From: CAXBGS01 sp963975425
GTDB lineage: Bacteria > Planctomycetota > Planctomycetia > Pirellulales > Pirellulaceae
Assembly (NCBI GenBank): GCA_963975425.1
Contig: CAXBGS010000011.1
Span: 174,598 to 238,597, forward strand
DNA: 64,000 bases
Direction: 5' to 3'
In this document: positions 37,286 through 52,200 of the stretch, in pieces
Numbering within the stretch: the first letter of the stretch is position 1
Layout of the letters: each line of letters begins with the position of its first letter
Position numbers and translations under genes: made by a program
The notes under the pieces: generated by a model
Seen by the model: only the letters and a program-made list of their open reading frames with translations
What the model was told of the DNA's origin: nothing
The model's database searches: none

Positions 37286-40200
37286 ATGATGATCAGACCT
37301 GCACCTACACGCATTCGTACGTCACACCGGAATCGAAAGCGAACTCGTCTGCTCGGCCAGCTGTTGGAAAGACGCTTGATGCTGGCCGCCGATCTGAACG
37401 TCACCTCGTTAACGGCACCGGCAACAGCGGTCTCGGGCGATACCATCCCGATCGGCTGGTCTGTCCAGAATTTGGGCGATCAGACGGCTTCGAGTGATTG
37501 GTTCGATGGAATTTATCTGTCACAAGACGAGACGTTTGACACTAACGATACGCCACTGGTGTCGCGGCACGCCAAATACCAATCGCCCCTGGATGGGTCG
37601 GCCAATTACTCGGCCACTCGCAGCGCGCTGTTGCCGTCGATGGCGGCTGGCGAATATTACTTGATTGCGGTTACCGACTCATCCGAAAGCCAAGACGAGG
37701 ATGACGAAACCAATAACCAGCTAACGCGACCGATCACAGTCACATCACCTGACATCGACCTGCGCGTCACGGCCATCGACTTCCCAGCCGCCGTCGTCAG
37801 TGAAGATTTCTTATCGATCAGTTGGACGGTCACCAACGACGGCATTGAAACCACAAGTCGATCATGGAACGACCGAGTTTACCTTTCTGCGGATGACGTC
37901 CTGGACGATGATGATCGAAACCTCGGCGGCAGTTCATCCGTGACGCGGTTGGCCGCCGGCCAATCGTATGATCAGTCGGCAAACATTCGAGTCGGCGCGA
38001 TGACGCCCGGCGAGCAATTCATTCTGGTCCAAACCGACACCAGCAATCAGCAAGCCGAAGACGACGAGTCGAACAACGTGCTCGCGATTCCGGTCTTGGT
38101 GCAGGCAGGCGACTTGACTGCTACGAATCTGACGGTGGTTGATTCTGGCGGCAGCACGAATCCGGTGTCCGGCGGCAGCATTGACGTGTCGTGGACAATT
38201 TCAAACATTGGCGATCACGAGGTGGTCGGATCGACGAACCAGAGTGTGATCTATTCGGTCGACAACGTGCTTGATGATGGCGACAGAGTTCTGGCGAACA
38301 TTAACTTCAGCGCCACCGATGGGCTGCCACCAGGATCCAACGCTAACCAGACGACCACCGCATCGCTGCGCAATGTACCAGCCGGCGATGGGTATATTTT
38401 CGTCTCCTTGGATCAACCTGGCAATCGCGCCGACGCAGACCGCGACAATCAGACGACCATGGTGCCCGTGTCCGTCGATGCAGTTGATGTCGAGGTGAGT
38501 TTGGTCGAAGTTGCCGGCAGCGGAACACCGACAACCATCATCGCCAATTCCGAGACAACGATTTCGTGGACAGTCACGAACGTCGGTACGTCCTCGATCG
38601 ATACCGGCTGGAGCGACATCGTTTATTACTCAAGCGATAACGTTCTGGATCCGCTGACTGATCAAGCGATTGAGTTTCAGCAAAGCCCGTTCGGTCGACG
38701 CATCGAGCCATCGGGCAGTTACACGCAAAGCATTGAAGCATCGTTTCCAAACTTACCGGCGGGCGAAGGATTTTTGTTCGTCTCGGCCGCGATATCAGGG
38801 TTCGCAGAAGATTCCAATCCTGCCAACAACATGCAATCGATTCCCATTTCGGTTGTCGCCGCCGATTTACGAACGGATTCTCTCGACGTGCCCTCGGGCG
38901 CGATCGCCGGCACACGCACTGATGTCGAGTGGATGGTGACCAATGTCTCTGCCGCCACCGGTGCGCCCGGGTACTGGGCGGACCAACTCTATTTATCCAC
39001 AGACGATGTGTTTGATGTTGATGACATTCTCGTCGGCCAAAATTCTCGTGGCACATCGTCGACACTGGCTCCCGGCAGCACCTATCAAGCCGATAGCGAA
39101 ATCATCCTTCCATCGGTCACGCCGGGTTCGTACCACTTGATACTCGTTGCCGACGGCGAGGGCGCACTCGGCGACGCCGAAACAACCAACAACGTGCTTG
39201 CATCTCCGATCGACATCGTCGGCAGCGATTTGTCTGTTAACACGTGGGACACGCCTGCTGCTGCTATCAACGGCGAAGTCATCAGCGTGTCATGGTCGGT
39301 CCAAAACAATTCATCCTTGCCAATCCGAGGTGGAAGTTACGACCGCATCTTTGCATCATCCGATAACGTATTCGATCCTGACGATCTGCTGATCGATTCG
39401 ACATTTGTATCGCTCAACGATCCTTTAGAAGCCGGCGCAACTTACCAACGCAGCACCAATGTCTCACTGAGAGACCTGTCGCCTGGTCATCGATTCTTGA
39501 TCTTGGTTACCGATGCGGTTGACACGTATTCTGACGTCGACCCGACCAACAATATTTCGGTTGCGCCGATCAGCGTTGCAATGACCAACCTGACCGCAAA
39601 CGCAATCATGGTTCCCACGACGATTGCGACGGATCAAACCCTGACCGCCAGTTGGACCGTTGAGAACACAGGCGCCAGCCCGGCGATGGGGTCATGGAAT
39701 GATCGTGTCTACTTGTCAACCGACGAGCTCCTGGACGCATCGGATCGGCTAATGACGTCACGAGGTGCTTCTGGATTTACGCCGCTCGATGCGGGAACCA
39801 CTTACACACAGACCGCGGACTTTTCGATACAGCGAGCAGCCGCGGGCGACTATTTCATCTTGATCGTTGCCAACGCGGACGCCTCAATTGGCGAAACGAA
39901 TGACGGTGACAATATCGCAGTGGCTCCGATCACGATCACCGTTCCCGACGTCGAGGCGACATCTCTCGGGGCTCCCGATGCAGCGACGCTAGGTGAGACA
40001 ATTACGATCACCTACACGGTGACCAATGTTTCCAGCGAAATTGCTGCGGCCAATTGGACGGACCGGATTTATCTTTCCAACGATGAAACGGTCGATGCGA
40101 TTGACGATGTGACGCTGGTCAGTGTTTCGGCTAGCTCGCAAACGCCGCTGCAACCGGGTGAGTCGTATTCTGTTTCTCGCGAAGTCCTGTTGCGGCCGTT

Positions 40201-43200
40201 TGATACCGGCGATCAATTCTTGTTACTTCGGGTTGATGCCGGAAACGCTCAGATCGAAACATCGCTTGCCAACAACACACTGGCCCGACCGATCAATTTG
40301 TCCGCCCCTGATCTAACGGTCAACGATTTAACGGCACCAAGCATCGGAGTGGTGGGTGGGACCATCGACATCAGTTACATCGTCGAGAACCAGGGGGCCG
40401 TTCCCGCCTCTAGCAATTGGCGAGACTATGTTTTTCTATCCGATGACATGATTCGCGACCTGAACGATCAGCAAATCGGAAACTTCACCCGACCAAATAC
40501 GCTAGATGCTTCAGAGACCTACACCAACGCGCAATCGGTTTCGTTGTTTAACGCGAGCCCGGGCGAGAAGTATTTGATCATCGAAACCGACGGAAACAAA
40601 ATCCAAGGGGAAACGGACGAAACCAATAACACCTTTGCCATCCCGATCACGATCGCGGTACCCGACCTAAGCATCACGGATTCCAGCGCACCGGCGACGG
40701 CAAATCTGCATGAGGATATCGACATTTCATGGACGGTCACCAATGGCGGTTCGGTTGAAGCACCAGCGAGTTGGACGGATGTCGTTTACTTGTCGACGAA
40801 CAACCGGCTTGACGCATCCGACCGTCGACTGACGACCGTTTCGACGGGAACCGATACGCCGCTGATCGCGGGTGCAAGCTACTCGCGAACGGTGTCGACG
40901 CAAATCACCGGATTCAATATCGCATCTGGCGACGTTTTCCTGTTGATTGTGACGGACGACAATCAACGCCAGCTTGAATCGAATGAAAACAATAATATCA
41001 CCGCGATCCCCATCACCATTGCCTCACCGGACTTGGTGGTGACCAACGTTTCTGGTCCCTCGGAGGCGAAACCGGGTGATGAAATTGAAGTCTCCTGGAC
41101 GGTCCAAAATATCGGGGACGGCCCAGCGCTGGCTGACTGGTCGGACTTCGTTGGAATCAGCGACGATCAAGAACTGAGTTGCCCGTTCGAATGCGGTGAA
41201 TTTGATTTGGACGTCGTCAATGCGGATGGGTTCACACCGCTTGCGGCGGGTGAGTCGTACACGCAAACGATGACGTTCACCGTTCCGCAGCAAGCCTCGT
41301 TCGGATCACAACTGACCGCAGGTGAGTATTTCCTGGGCGTCGCTGCGGATGAACGGTTCGGCAGCGATCAGACTGAATCGAATGAATCGAACAACCAGCG
41401 ATTCGTACCGATTACCATTTTGCCGCCCGACGTTGACTTGCAAGTGACCGCGTTTGACGCCCCCACGTCAGCCGTGGTCGGCGAGATGATTTCGGTGGAA
41501 GTCACCATCATCAACAACGGCACCGAACCGGCAACCGGACAATTCGGATTTCTAAGAGACTTGATTCAATTGACGGATGATTCGGCGGGTCTCGCCCGTC
41601 TGAACACCATCGCGTCTCGAAACACTTCCGACGAACTTCCACTTGCGGCTGGGGCCAGCTACACGTTCACCATCGACGTACAAATTCCTGCTTCCGCGAA
41701 TGCTGGCGATCAATATCTTGTTGCCAGAGCCGATGGTTTTAATAACCAAATCGAGACCGATGAAAGCAATAATTTTGCAATCCGCGAAATTGCTCTTTCC
41801 GCGCCCAACCTGATCGTCACGGACTTCACCACCCCCGCGACATCAGTCGTTGGCGGCACGTTCAATGTGGCGTGGACGGTAAAGAATGATTCGACCATCG
41901 CGGCGCTGGGTGACTGGTCCGATTCGATTTATATCTCCGACAACAATGTGTTGGACAACGGCGACCGAAGATTGACCATTCAGGACGTCTCGGGACTCAC
42001 TCCGCTTGCGGCGGAAGAAGCCTACACCGCCAATCGCCAAGTGACACTCAACAATATAAATCCGGGTAATCGATTTCTGATCATTGCCACCGACACAGGA
42101 AATGCCCAAGGCGAGACAAACGAGAATGACAACGTGTTTATCGTCCCCATCACGATTGCGACCACCGACTTAGCGATCAGCGACGTCAGCGGTCCGACCG
42201 ATTCGGCGACCGGAGAAACGATCCAAGTCGAGCGTACCGTGACCAACACCACCGACGCGGCGGTGTCGACCGCTTGGACCGATGCGGTGTTCTTATCAAC
42301 CGACCAGGTGCTCGATCAGGATGACATTCGTATCGGCACCCAGTCGTCGTCTGACTTCCTGCCACTAGCCGGCCAGGATAGCTTTACAGCACCGATTTTT
42401 GCGACGGTCCCCGCCGTGACTGGTGGTGACTATTTCTTGATCGTCCAAATCAATGCGTTTGACAACGTGTTCGAGTTCAGCCGTAACAATAACACCCAAT
42501 CGATTCCGATTTCGATTGCCGCACCAGACGTCTCGCCGTCATCTTTGACGGTCCCGGCCACGGCCATCTCGGGTGATACGATTTCCGTTGCTTTTTCGGC
42601 TGAGAACACGACAACCATTCCTGCGGTGGCCGACTGGCGCGACGCTGTATTCTTGTCAGACGATGCGGTCTTGGATGCCACCGACCGAAAACTAGCCAGC
42701 ATTGCAAGTGTGTCAGCATTGGCCGGTGGCGAAACCTACGATTCGACCGTCGATGTCGCTTTGCCCGGAGTCGACGCGGGCGACTATTTCATTTTGGTGC
42801 AAATTGACGATGAGGGTGACCAACCCGAGACGGATGAAACCAATAACGTGATCTCGCAACCGATCACAATCGATGCACCCAACTTAACGATGGTATCGAC
42901 CACCGCACCCAGTTCGGCAACCGTTCACGAGACGGTCAACGTTACTTTTCGCGTCGAAAACGAGGGAACCGTTCCGGCACTGAACAACTGGAGCGATCTG
43001 GTGTGGATTAGCGCCGACGAATCTCTCTCGCCAGACGACCGACTTGTTGGTGCTGTCTCGCAGTCGACAAGATCACCACTGGCGCCGACGGCCGTCTACG
43101 AATCAACGATTCAAATCAATCTGCCGGGTGATGTTTCGGGCGATCAGTTTTTGTTATTCCAAGCGAACGGATCGGGAAACCAGGGTGAGACGTCGCGCGA

Positions 43201-46200
43201 CGATAACGTGCTTGCCCGAGCAATCACAATCGCGGGGCCACCCAACCTGTCGATTTCTGACTTGTCAGTGCCAGCGATTGTTGCCGCCGGCGAATCGGTG
43301 CAGGTCGAATACACGGTGACCAACGTCGGCGATTCCGTCGCATTCGCGTCTTGGTCTGACCTGTTCGAATTGTTTGAATCAGAAACCGCACCCGATCGCC
43401 AGGCGTTTGTGGGTGTGCGTAGCCGCGGAAGCCAAACACCCCCACTAGCGCCCGGCGAGAGCGAACGTGTCACCGAAACCATCGTGATCCCTCGCGCAAG
43501 CGGCGACTTATTCTTTGCCGTCACGGCGAACGGTAACCAATCCCAATCCGAAACGACTCGCGATGACAATCAATTGCGTGTGCCGATTTCAATCCAAACG
43601 CCAGACATAACGATTGCAAGTGCGTCGTCAGTGGCGACGGGCACACTCGGTGAAACGATCACGTTGGATTTCACGATCGATAATCCCTCGGGTGTCGTTG
43701 CCGCGTTTGACCGGATTGACCAAATCTATCTATCGACCGACAACGTTTTCGACGCGAGTGATCTGCCACTGGTGCCGGGAGGAATTGAGACGACCCTGCC
43801 CTTGGCTGGCGGAGAAAGCGTTACGCGAAGCGTCGCGGTGACGTTACCCGCGTTTCCTATTGGCGATCGTTTTTTGTTCGTCCAGCTTGACCCATCCGAC
43901 TTCCAGCCGGAAACCGATGAGACGAACAATACCAGCGACGCGATTCCGATCGAGCTGATTGCATCGGACTTGACCGTCAGCAACGTTAGCGTCGCGCCGC
44001 AAGCGATTGCGGGACAAGCTTTTGTGGCAACGTGGACCGTATCCAATACGGGAAGTGCTCCGATATCAAATTGGATCGATCACGTTTTCCTGTCGCCAGA
44101 TAATGGGATCGGCAATGACAGCCTTGTCGGCGAATTCCCGTTCTCAGGGACGATCATGCCGGGACAATCGATCGTACGAAGTCAGGGCGTGACGCCACCC
44201 ATCACGGTTTCTGGTGATCGTTTCGTCGTGGTACGAACCGACGGCCCGAATGTGAAACCGGAAATCGATGAACTGAACAATGCGGCCCTTAGCGATGACG
44301 ACGTCACGATTCAGTCCGCGCCGACCCCGAACCTGCGCGTCCGAGAAGTCACCACACCGATCGCGGAGGTGGATTTATTACAAAACATTCAAATCGATTT
44401 TGTCGTCGAAAACGTCGGTGATGGACCAACGGATGTCCCGTATTGGCGCGACGCCGTTTATTTGTCGACGGACGAAATCTTTGACCCGACCGATGTCTTG
44501 ATCGCCCAGCGATACAACCCATCGTTCCTGGATGCCGGCGATGCTTACAGTTCGTCAGCAAACGGGATTGTGCAAGGCGTAAGCGACGGTCTGTTTTATG
44601 TATTGGTTGTAACCGACGCGCGCAGCAGCCGAGTGACGGAAATCAATGGCGAAGGCGATAACGTCACCGTCGGACCGCAGATTCGCGTCAACTTACCGCC
44701 GCCGCCGGATTTGGTTGTCGAGCAGATTGTGGTCCCGGCGTCTGCGTTTTCGGGTCAGTTGGCCAACCTCTCTTGGATGACGACCAATCAAGGCGATGCG
44801 ACCGCGTTTCCAGAGTGGAACGAAGAAATCTACTTATCATCCGACGATTTCTTCGATGAGAATGATGTTCGATTGGCGACCGTCCGTTATACGGCCATCC
44901 ACGACATCGTCCGCACGGTCACGTACGCCGGTGACTACGAAACTTGCTTTGGTGTTCCCGCACCCGCCCCGACCGAGACGGTTGTGTTCACTTCTAGCGA
45001 TTTGCTCACTGCATCGCGAGCGAATTTCAACGTATTTGCGTCGATGGGTGGCAGCCGAATCGTTTGCACCAGTGGCGGCACTTTCGTCAGCGAAATCACA
45101 TCGTTTGAACTTCGCAGCAGTCAGTCGCGACTGGACCCCGGCGAATCAGTCGCCAGATCGGCGACGGTGCGATTGCCCGAAGGCATCAGCGGAGAGATGA
45201 AGTTTGTCGTCGTCACCGATTCGTCCAATCGCGTCAACGAGTTTGCGTTTGACGAAAACAATGCAACGGTGGCTGAGAACGCAACCGACGTCCTGCTGAC
45301 TCCGCCGCCGGACCTGACGATTCAAAGCGTAATCGCGCCCGATAACGCACTGGCCGGGACTCGCATTGCGGTAAGCTACACCGCCACCAATGACGGAGCG
45401 ACAGCGACGTCGTCGAACCGATGGTTTGATGCGATCTATTTGTCCCAAGACGATGAGTTCGATCCGGCAGTCGACACGAAAGTCCGAGACTTGCGTATTC
45501 AATTCGGAACAGGTTCGGTCGAAGTCGGCGAGACTTATACGTTCAATGTGGACTTGGATATCCCCGATGGGATCGGTGGTGATTTCTATCTGTTTGTCGT
45601 CGCGAATGACTCGGCCGATCAATTCGAAGCCGATCGGTCCAACAACGCTTCCTCGGCGACAGGCCCAATCACGATCGCTCTCGATCCGCCAGACTTGATC
45701 GTCCGCAGCATTTCTTCCGATACCGAAGTCCTGGCCGGCGACACACTGGCAGTTCAATGGACCGTGACGAATGAGGGTGTCGGCCCGACGCGAAAGTCGT
45801 CGTGGAACGATTTTCTGTACCGCCGGCTCGACGACGGATCATTGCAATTACTAAAGCGCGTCCCTCGACGCGCGGCGCTGGAACCGGGCGAGTCTTATCA
45901 GGTGTTGACGTCGGTTCAAGTTCCGCCCGATGCTTCAGGCACTTGGGACCTGATTGTTCGCACCGACGGCAGCCAACAAATTTTAGAAACGGGTGGTGAA
46001 GGTAACAACGATTCGGAAATCCAGATGACCGAAGTTGTCCTGCAGGCCTCCGATTTGCTGACATCCGGCGGCACACTTGCCCTGAACGATGGTTGGTTGG
46101 ATTTGGCCTGGACCGTAACGAATGACGGCGCCGGCGGAACCAACGTAAGAGCATGGAGCGACGGCATTTTCCTGTCCCGCAACGACACGTTTGGTGACGG

Positions 46201-49200
46201 CGACGATACTCGGATCGACACGGCATATCATTCCGGTCGCTTACTCGTCGATGGCACATACGACGTGACGCACCGAACCGAAGTCCCCTTTGGCGTCGAA
46301 GGCGACTTTTACGTCTTCGTCCGGGCCGACGTGTTCAATCAAGTCATCGAATCAGACGACGATACCAACAACGTTCACTTGATCGGCCAATTCAGCATCG
46401 ATGACTTGCGTGTTCGCCCCGATCTGATCGTGACGGATATTGTCGCCCCGAGCGAAATCACGGCGGGCGACTTGGTCGAGATCCGCTGGACGGTGCAAAA
46501 TGTCGGCGACCCAATCAGTACCGGCGACGAACTGCGATTCGAATACGATCGCGGTTTCTGGCGTGACAGTGTCTATCTTTCTCGTGACCAAATCCTCGAC
46601 CCGCAATCCGATTTCTACTTGGGTCGTGTCAACGGCGTCCGCAGCAATCTTTCTGACGTGGACTTGGGCGGTCAGATCGTCCAGCAGTACACGACCGACG
46701 GTGTCTTCCGTGTACCACGTGGATTGACCGGACCGCTGTACGTGATTGTGGTAACGGATCGCAACGATGATGTCTTCGAACAATCGATTGATGGGCGTGG
46801 CGAGTCGAACAACTTACGCGTTTCTAACGATGTCTTGACCGCCACGCTGCGAGACCCGGCCGATTTGGTGGTCGGCAACGTGACTGTGCCCGAGTCCGTC
46901 GCCGCGGGCGGTCGCGTCGACATCGGATACAACATCGCCAACGACGGTGCCGTACCAGTACCCGCTTTTTGGACAGATCGTTTTTATCTTTCCACCGACG
47001 AAACGTTCAGTCTGGACGATATTGACATCGGCGTAATGATTCATCCGTCCGGCGAAGGAATCGGCGTGGGTGAATCAAGAGACTTTAACGTTTCACGATC
47101 GCTGCCATCGATCCTGCCCGGTGACTACTTTGTCATCCTGCGCACCGATGTTTTCGACGTTGTCCGCGAATCCGATGAATCGAACAACTTGTCGGTGTCG
47201 TTAGAAACGTTCAACATTTCACTGCCGACGCTAGAGCTAACGGGGCCGCTATCGACCACCGACTTGACCGCCGAACTCGCCTATCGCCAATCCCAATCGT
47301 TTTACTTTCAATTCAATGCCGCCGCCGGTCAGTCCGTCGCGATCGACTTGACGGGCAACGACATCCCGGGCGATGCCGTTCGCAACAGCGTCTCGGAGAT
47401 CTCGGTCGCATTTGAACGTGCACCTTCGGCAACCGATTATGACCAGTACCAATCGCGTGCGCTGGTCGCAACGCTCAATACATTCGAAGAGAACCGGTTA
47501 GTGATTCCGCGGACCCAGGAGGGAACGTATTACCTGCGGGTCGACGTTCGTGACCGGCGAGGATTCGATCCGCTTGCCCCATCGACCAGCACCGAATCAG
47601 CCACGCTGGCGCTATCGGTCTTGCCTTTCTCAATCTTTTCCGCGGCCCCCGGTGTGATTGGCAATACCGGTCCCGCCACAATCGAAATCGAAGCATCGGG
47701 CATCAACGCGTGCTCGAGTGCAGAGTTACTGCTTGATGGCGAATTGGTTGCGTCCAGTACACGGATGCGCACGATTTCGCCGACCGTCGCGCACGTCACC
47801 TTTGACACCGCTGGACTTGCATCGGGCGAGTACACCATTGCACTGCTCGATCATGACGGACGTGTCGCCGAACATCCACTGACAATCACTGACGGCGTCG
47901 GGCCGAGAGTGGGGGGCAGCATCAACGGCCCAAGAACTGTTCGTCGCGGAACAAGTTTGTTTTATGCGAACTATGGCAATAACGGTGATGCCGACGCGGT
48001 TGCACCTCTCTTGCTGGTTCGCAATTTGCGCACCAACACGATCGCGTTGACTCAGCCGGGCCTGGGACAAAACGCCGAAGCGGGCCGCGTGTTGCAGCTG
48101 ATGGGAATTTCACTCAGTGGCGATGCCGGTGTGCTGCGGCCCGATGAACTGGGCAGCGTTCCTGTTTTCTTTGACGTCGACTTCACCGCCGGCGATTACG
48201 AACTGGAAGTCGTCACGGCCGAGGATCCCCGACTGTTTCCGTTTGATGCTGTGGAATCATTCTTCCGTCCTGACGATATCAGCGATGAAGATTGGTCCGA
48301 ACCACGGACGCGATTGCAGCAAATGATCGGTGACACCTGGGGCAGCTACGTTCGCGCCTTGGCCGACGTCGCCACACGGTTGGGTAATATCGATTCCCGC
48401 ACCAGCGACGTCAGAATCTTGATCGACGACTTGGTCGACTTGGCGATCGACCCGGATCAAGTGCGGCTAAGCGGAACCGTCGCCTCCGGTGCGATCTGCA
48501 CCGCGATTGCCGATGCAACCATTACAGCTGTCGACGATTCCGGCCATCAACATGTCGTCAGCAGCAACGTCGAAGGCTTCTTTTCGTTCTCTAACATTGG
48601 CGATGGCCCATTCGATCTTGTCATCGATGCCGCCGGTTTTGCTCGCGAAGTCATCACCGACGTCGTCCCTGCTGACCCCGCGCAGAATATTCTGGTCGAA
48701 CTGGAACAGGAGTCGATCATCACTGGGCAGATCGAACTGCCCGCCGGTCAACCCAACACCGGACTGGTGCTGGTTGGCGCGACCATCGTCGGTTCGTCGG
48801 ATCCGACGGAATCGTTCACGGTGGCCACTCGCGATGACGAATTCTCATTGGCGGGTCTGAAAGCCGGCGACTATGTGGTGACCGTATCTCAAGTTGGTCT
48901 TGTCACACAAACGTTCACGGTGTCGATCGGCGCTGGTGAAACAGTTGATATCGGCAATGTGACTTTGGCAAACTCGGCATCGGTCGCGGGCACGGTCGAG
49001 ACGGCAATCAGCGGCTTTGATTTTTCATCGGTCAGCGTAGGCGCATTTCAAACCGGCGACTTGATCGCGACCGGATTCATTTTGGACGACGGAACGTACT
49101 CGATCGACGGTCTGGCGGCGGGAAACTATACGATCCAGGTGATTAACTTGGTCGATCGATACAGCACCCGTATTGACGTCAGCTTGGCGGCGGGACAATC

Positions 49201-52200
49201 GCTCGCGAACGCTGCACTGGAGATATTACCTGGATCGTCCGTTACCGGTGTCGTCCGAGACGAAAGCGGCACGCCGTTGACCGAGGTCGCCGTATTGCTG
49301 ACAGGAGGCGACGGCAAAGACTTGGTTGCGTTCTCCGACGACAGCGGTATCTATCGATTCGATCAGCTTCCGGCCGGACAATACCGTGTCGCGTTGCCCG
49401 GCAGCCCAGCGACATCGGTTGAATTGGCTGACGCCGATGGCACCATCGCCACTGCCGACCTGATGCGTATCGGAACGACGCGAATCACCGGCATTGTTCG
49501 CGATTCATCCGGATCACCGCTGGTCGGCGCGGTCGTGCAGCTGCGACACGACGATCAATTTGTGATCGCAGGCAGAACCAATGACGAGGGCCAGTACGCT
49601 TTCTTACTCAACAGCGGCGGATCATTCGACGTGGTAGCGTCCTACGAGGGTGCGTCGTTCGACATTGCTCAGAACGTTGCCGTAGCCGACGACGCGACCA
49701 CGGTTCATGATTTCGAAGCCGGATCAGGAGCCGTCCGTGTCTCGGTCACCAATGCGACCGGCGATTCGGTCAGCGAATTGGCCAGCCTGAACCGAGTTAT
49801 CGGCGATACGCTTGTTCCGGCCGGTTCCGCATTCGTCGGCCCCAGCGGCGTGGTGCTGTTCAACGGGCTGGTCGACGGTGAATACGAACTTAAATTAATT
49901 CACCGGGACGGCCGCGGTGCACGAGCCTCCGTCATCGTCAGCGGCGGTGCCGTGGCGGAAATCACGACGGCATTCGTTGAACGATTCACGGTCTCGACGG
50001 TGATCACCGATGAGACCGGCGCCCCGGTGCCGGGCGCGAGGCTGCTGATCTACGACGGCCCACAGCTTCGATACACAGGCATCGCCAACGCGGATGGAAA
50101 CGTGCTGATCACGGGCGTTTTTCCGGGAATATATACCACCGTCGTCATCGCCGATGGATTCCAAAGTCAGATCGAGGAAACCGTAGAAATCAACGACGAT
50201 TTTTCCAGCGATGTCACGATGACGGCGTCGGTGGAATCGACGGTCGGTCGTATCGTCGATGGCGACAGCAACCCAATCGGCCGCGGGCAAGTCGAACTGG
50301 TAAACGCTGACGGAATGACCGTCGATTTCGCAACGGTCGACGTGGACGGAACGTTTTCATTGTCGGGTACCGACGCAGCGGACCAACAGCTTCGCATCAT
50401 CAGCGAGGGCTACGCAGGACAGTGGTTGACGGGAATCGACACGACGGCGGATTCCATCGGTGATGTGACACTGATGTCGGTCGGAACGATTCAGGGTGTC
50501 GGATCACTTGCCATCCCGGACCTGCCGCCAACCAGCGAAGGCGAACAGAGTCAGGCTGAAGGAATTGGAACGATCTTTACCGAGATCCAGTTCGGCATTG
50601 CAAATTATCTGTTCGGCGACGGCGATTTTGCCCCGCTGGATGATGAACCAACGATACTCGATTTAAGTGACGTCGAAGACTGTCTCGGTTGCTCGTCCGA
50701 GCTTGTCGGCGCGCTGCAGTCGGTCAACTTGATGAGAGTCATCCGCGATGCGGCGGAAGAACTTGACGGCGACGTGAATTACCAACGCGGCATTGTCCTG
50801 GGGATCGTCGGACTCGAAACGGCCGTGGTACTGGGCGCCGTCGCAGCTTTCATCGTTGCGATCGAAGGTGTCGTTGCTGCGGCCGCAGGCACCGCCGCCA
50901 TCGGTGCCGGGGGCACGGCCGTTACATCGGCCGGGGGCGCCATCGGAACCAGTGCCGCATCGTCGAGTGCACTGACGATTACTTACGAACTTGTTCAAGT
51001 GGGCCAATCCGTCCTGGCGTTCAAGAACATCATACTCGCGGTCGTGAATTCACCTGATGCCGCAGCGGCCGCGACTTCGGCAAACACGGCGAGTGATTTT
51101 TTCGGCAATCTCTCGCAAAGCTTAAATAGTCTGGCTTCGGTCATTATGGAGGCGTCGCTGAATGGATCGAACGGACAAGTAGGTGCGACCAACGTCGTCA
51201 GTGCGGCCTCGGCCATCGCAACATTCCTTAACGCAGTCCAGTTCACCGAAACGCGCAACTCACTGAATCTGCTTGCAAGCATCGAGGAGCAACTGGCGAA
51301 TTTCAAGCAGATGTATTTGGACCGAGTTGATATCGCGAACGATAAAATTGAAGCGTACAACGAGTGCGCATCCGATCCCGAGCAGTGTGACCCCGATGGC
51401 AACGGTGGAAGCGGCGGCGGAGGTGGAGGTGGTGACGGACCATCACCGGGCGATGAAAATCCCGACAATGGTTCGGGGGATCAACCGGACGATAATGCGG
51501 ACGATACCTACCAACCTCAACTGGTCGCATCCAGTGACCCCAACGACATTATCGGTCCGGAAGGATTTGGCGAACCGAATTGGATCGGCGTCGACAGTGA
51601 TTTGGTCTACACCATCCGTTTCGAAAATATCGCCGAGGCGACTGCGGCGGCTCAACGGGTCACGATTACCCAGCAGTTGGACGACGATCTGGATCCTCGG
51701 ACATTCCGCGTCGACGATTTCGGTTACTCCAACACCGTGACCGAGCTTCCAGGTAACCAACCGTTTTTTCAAAGCCGACAATTGCTCGATGACGGCACGG
51801 CGCTGGACATCTTCGCGACCGTCGACACGATCACGGGGCTGCTGACTTGGGTATTCCAAACGATCGATCCGCTAACCGGATTGCCGCCGGCTGATGCCGC
51901 TGCCGGTTTCCTGCCGCCAAACGACGAAGAACAAAATGGCGAAGGATTCGTTTCCTATCGCATCCGTCCGAACCGGGATATTGCCTCTGGTGATCGCATC
52001 GACGCGGAAGCCACCATTATCTTTGACGACAACGAACCGATCGACACGCCGCGAATCTTTAATACCATCGATGCGGTCCACCCGGTCGCCTCGATTGATG
52101 CCCTGCCAGCAACCACGCCGAGAACCGATTTCGAAGTCCGCTGGGCCGGCGATGACGATGTCGACGGCAGTGGGATTCGTGACTACACCGTCTTTGTTGC

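Noticed and set aside
37391..47225. Regularly spaced repeats possibly suggesting CRISPR
   Set aside because: They are protein-level CARDB repeats with diverged DNA, about 378 bases apart, not short identical repeats with spacers.
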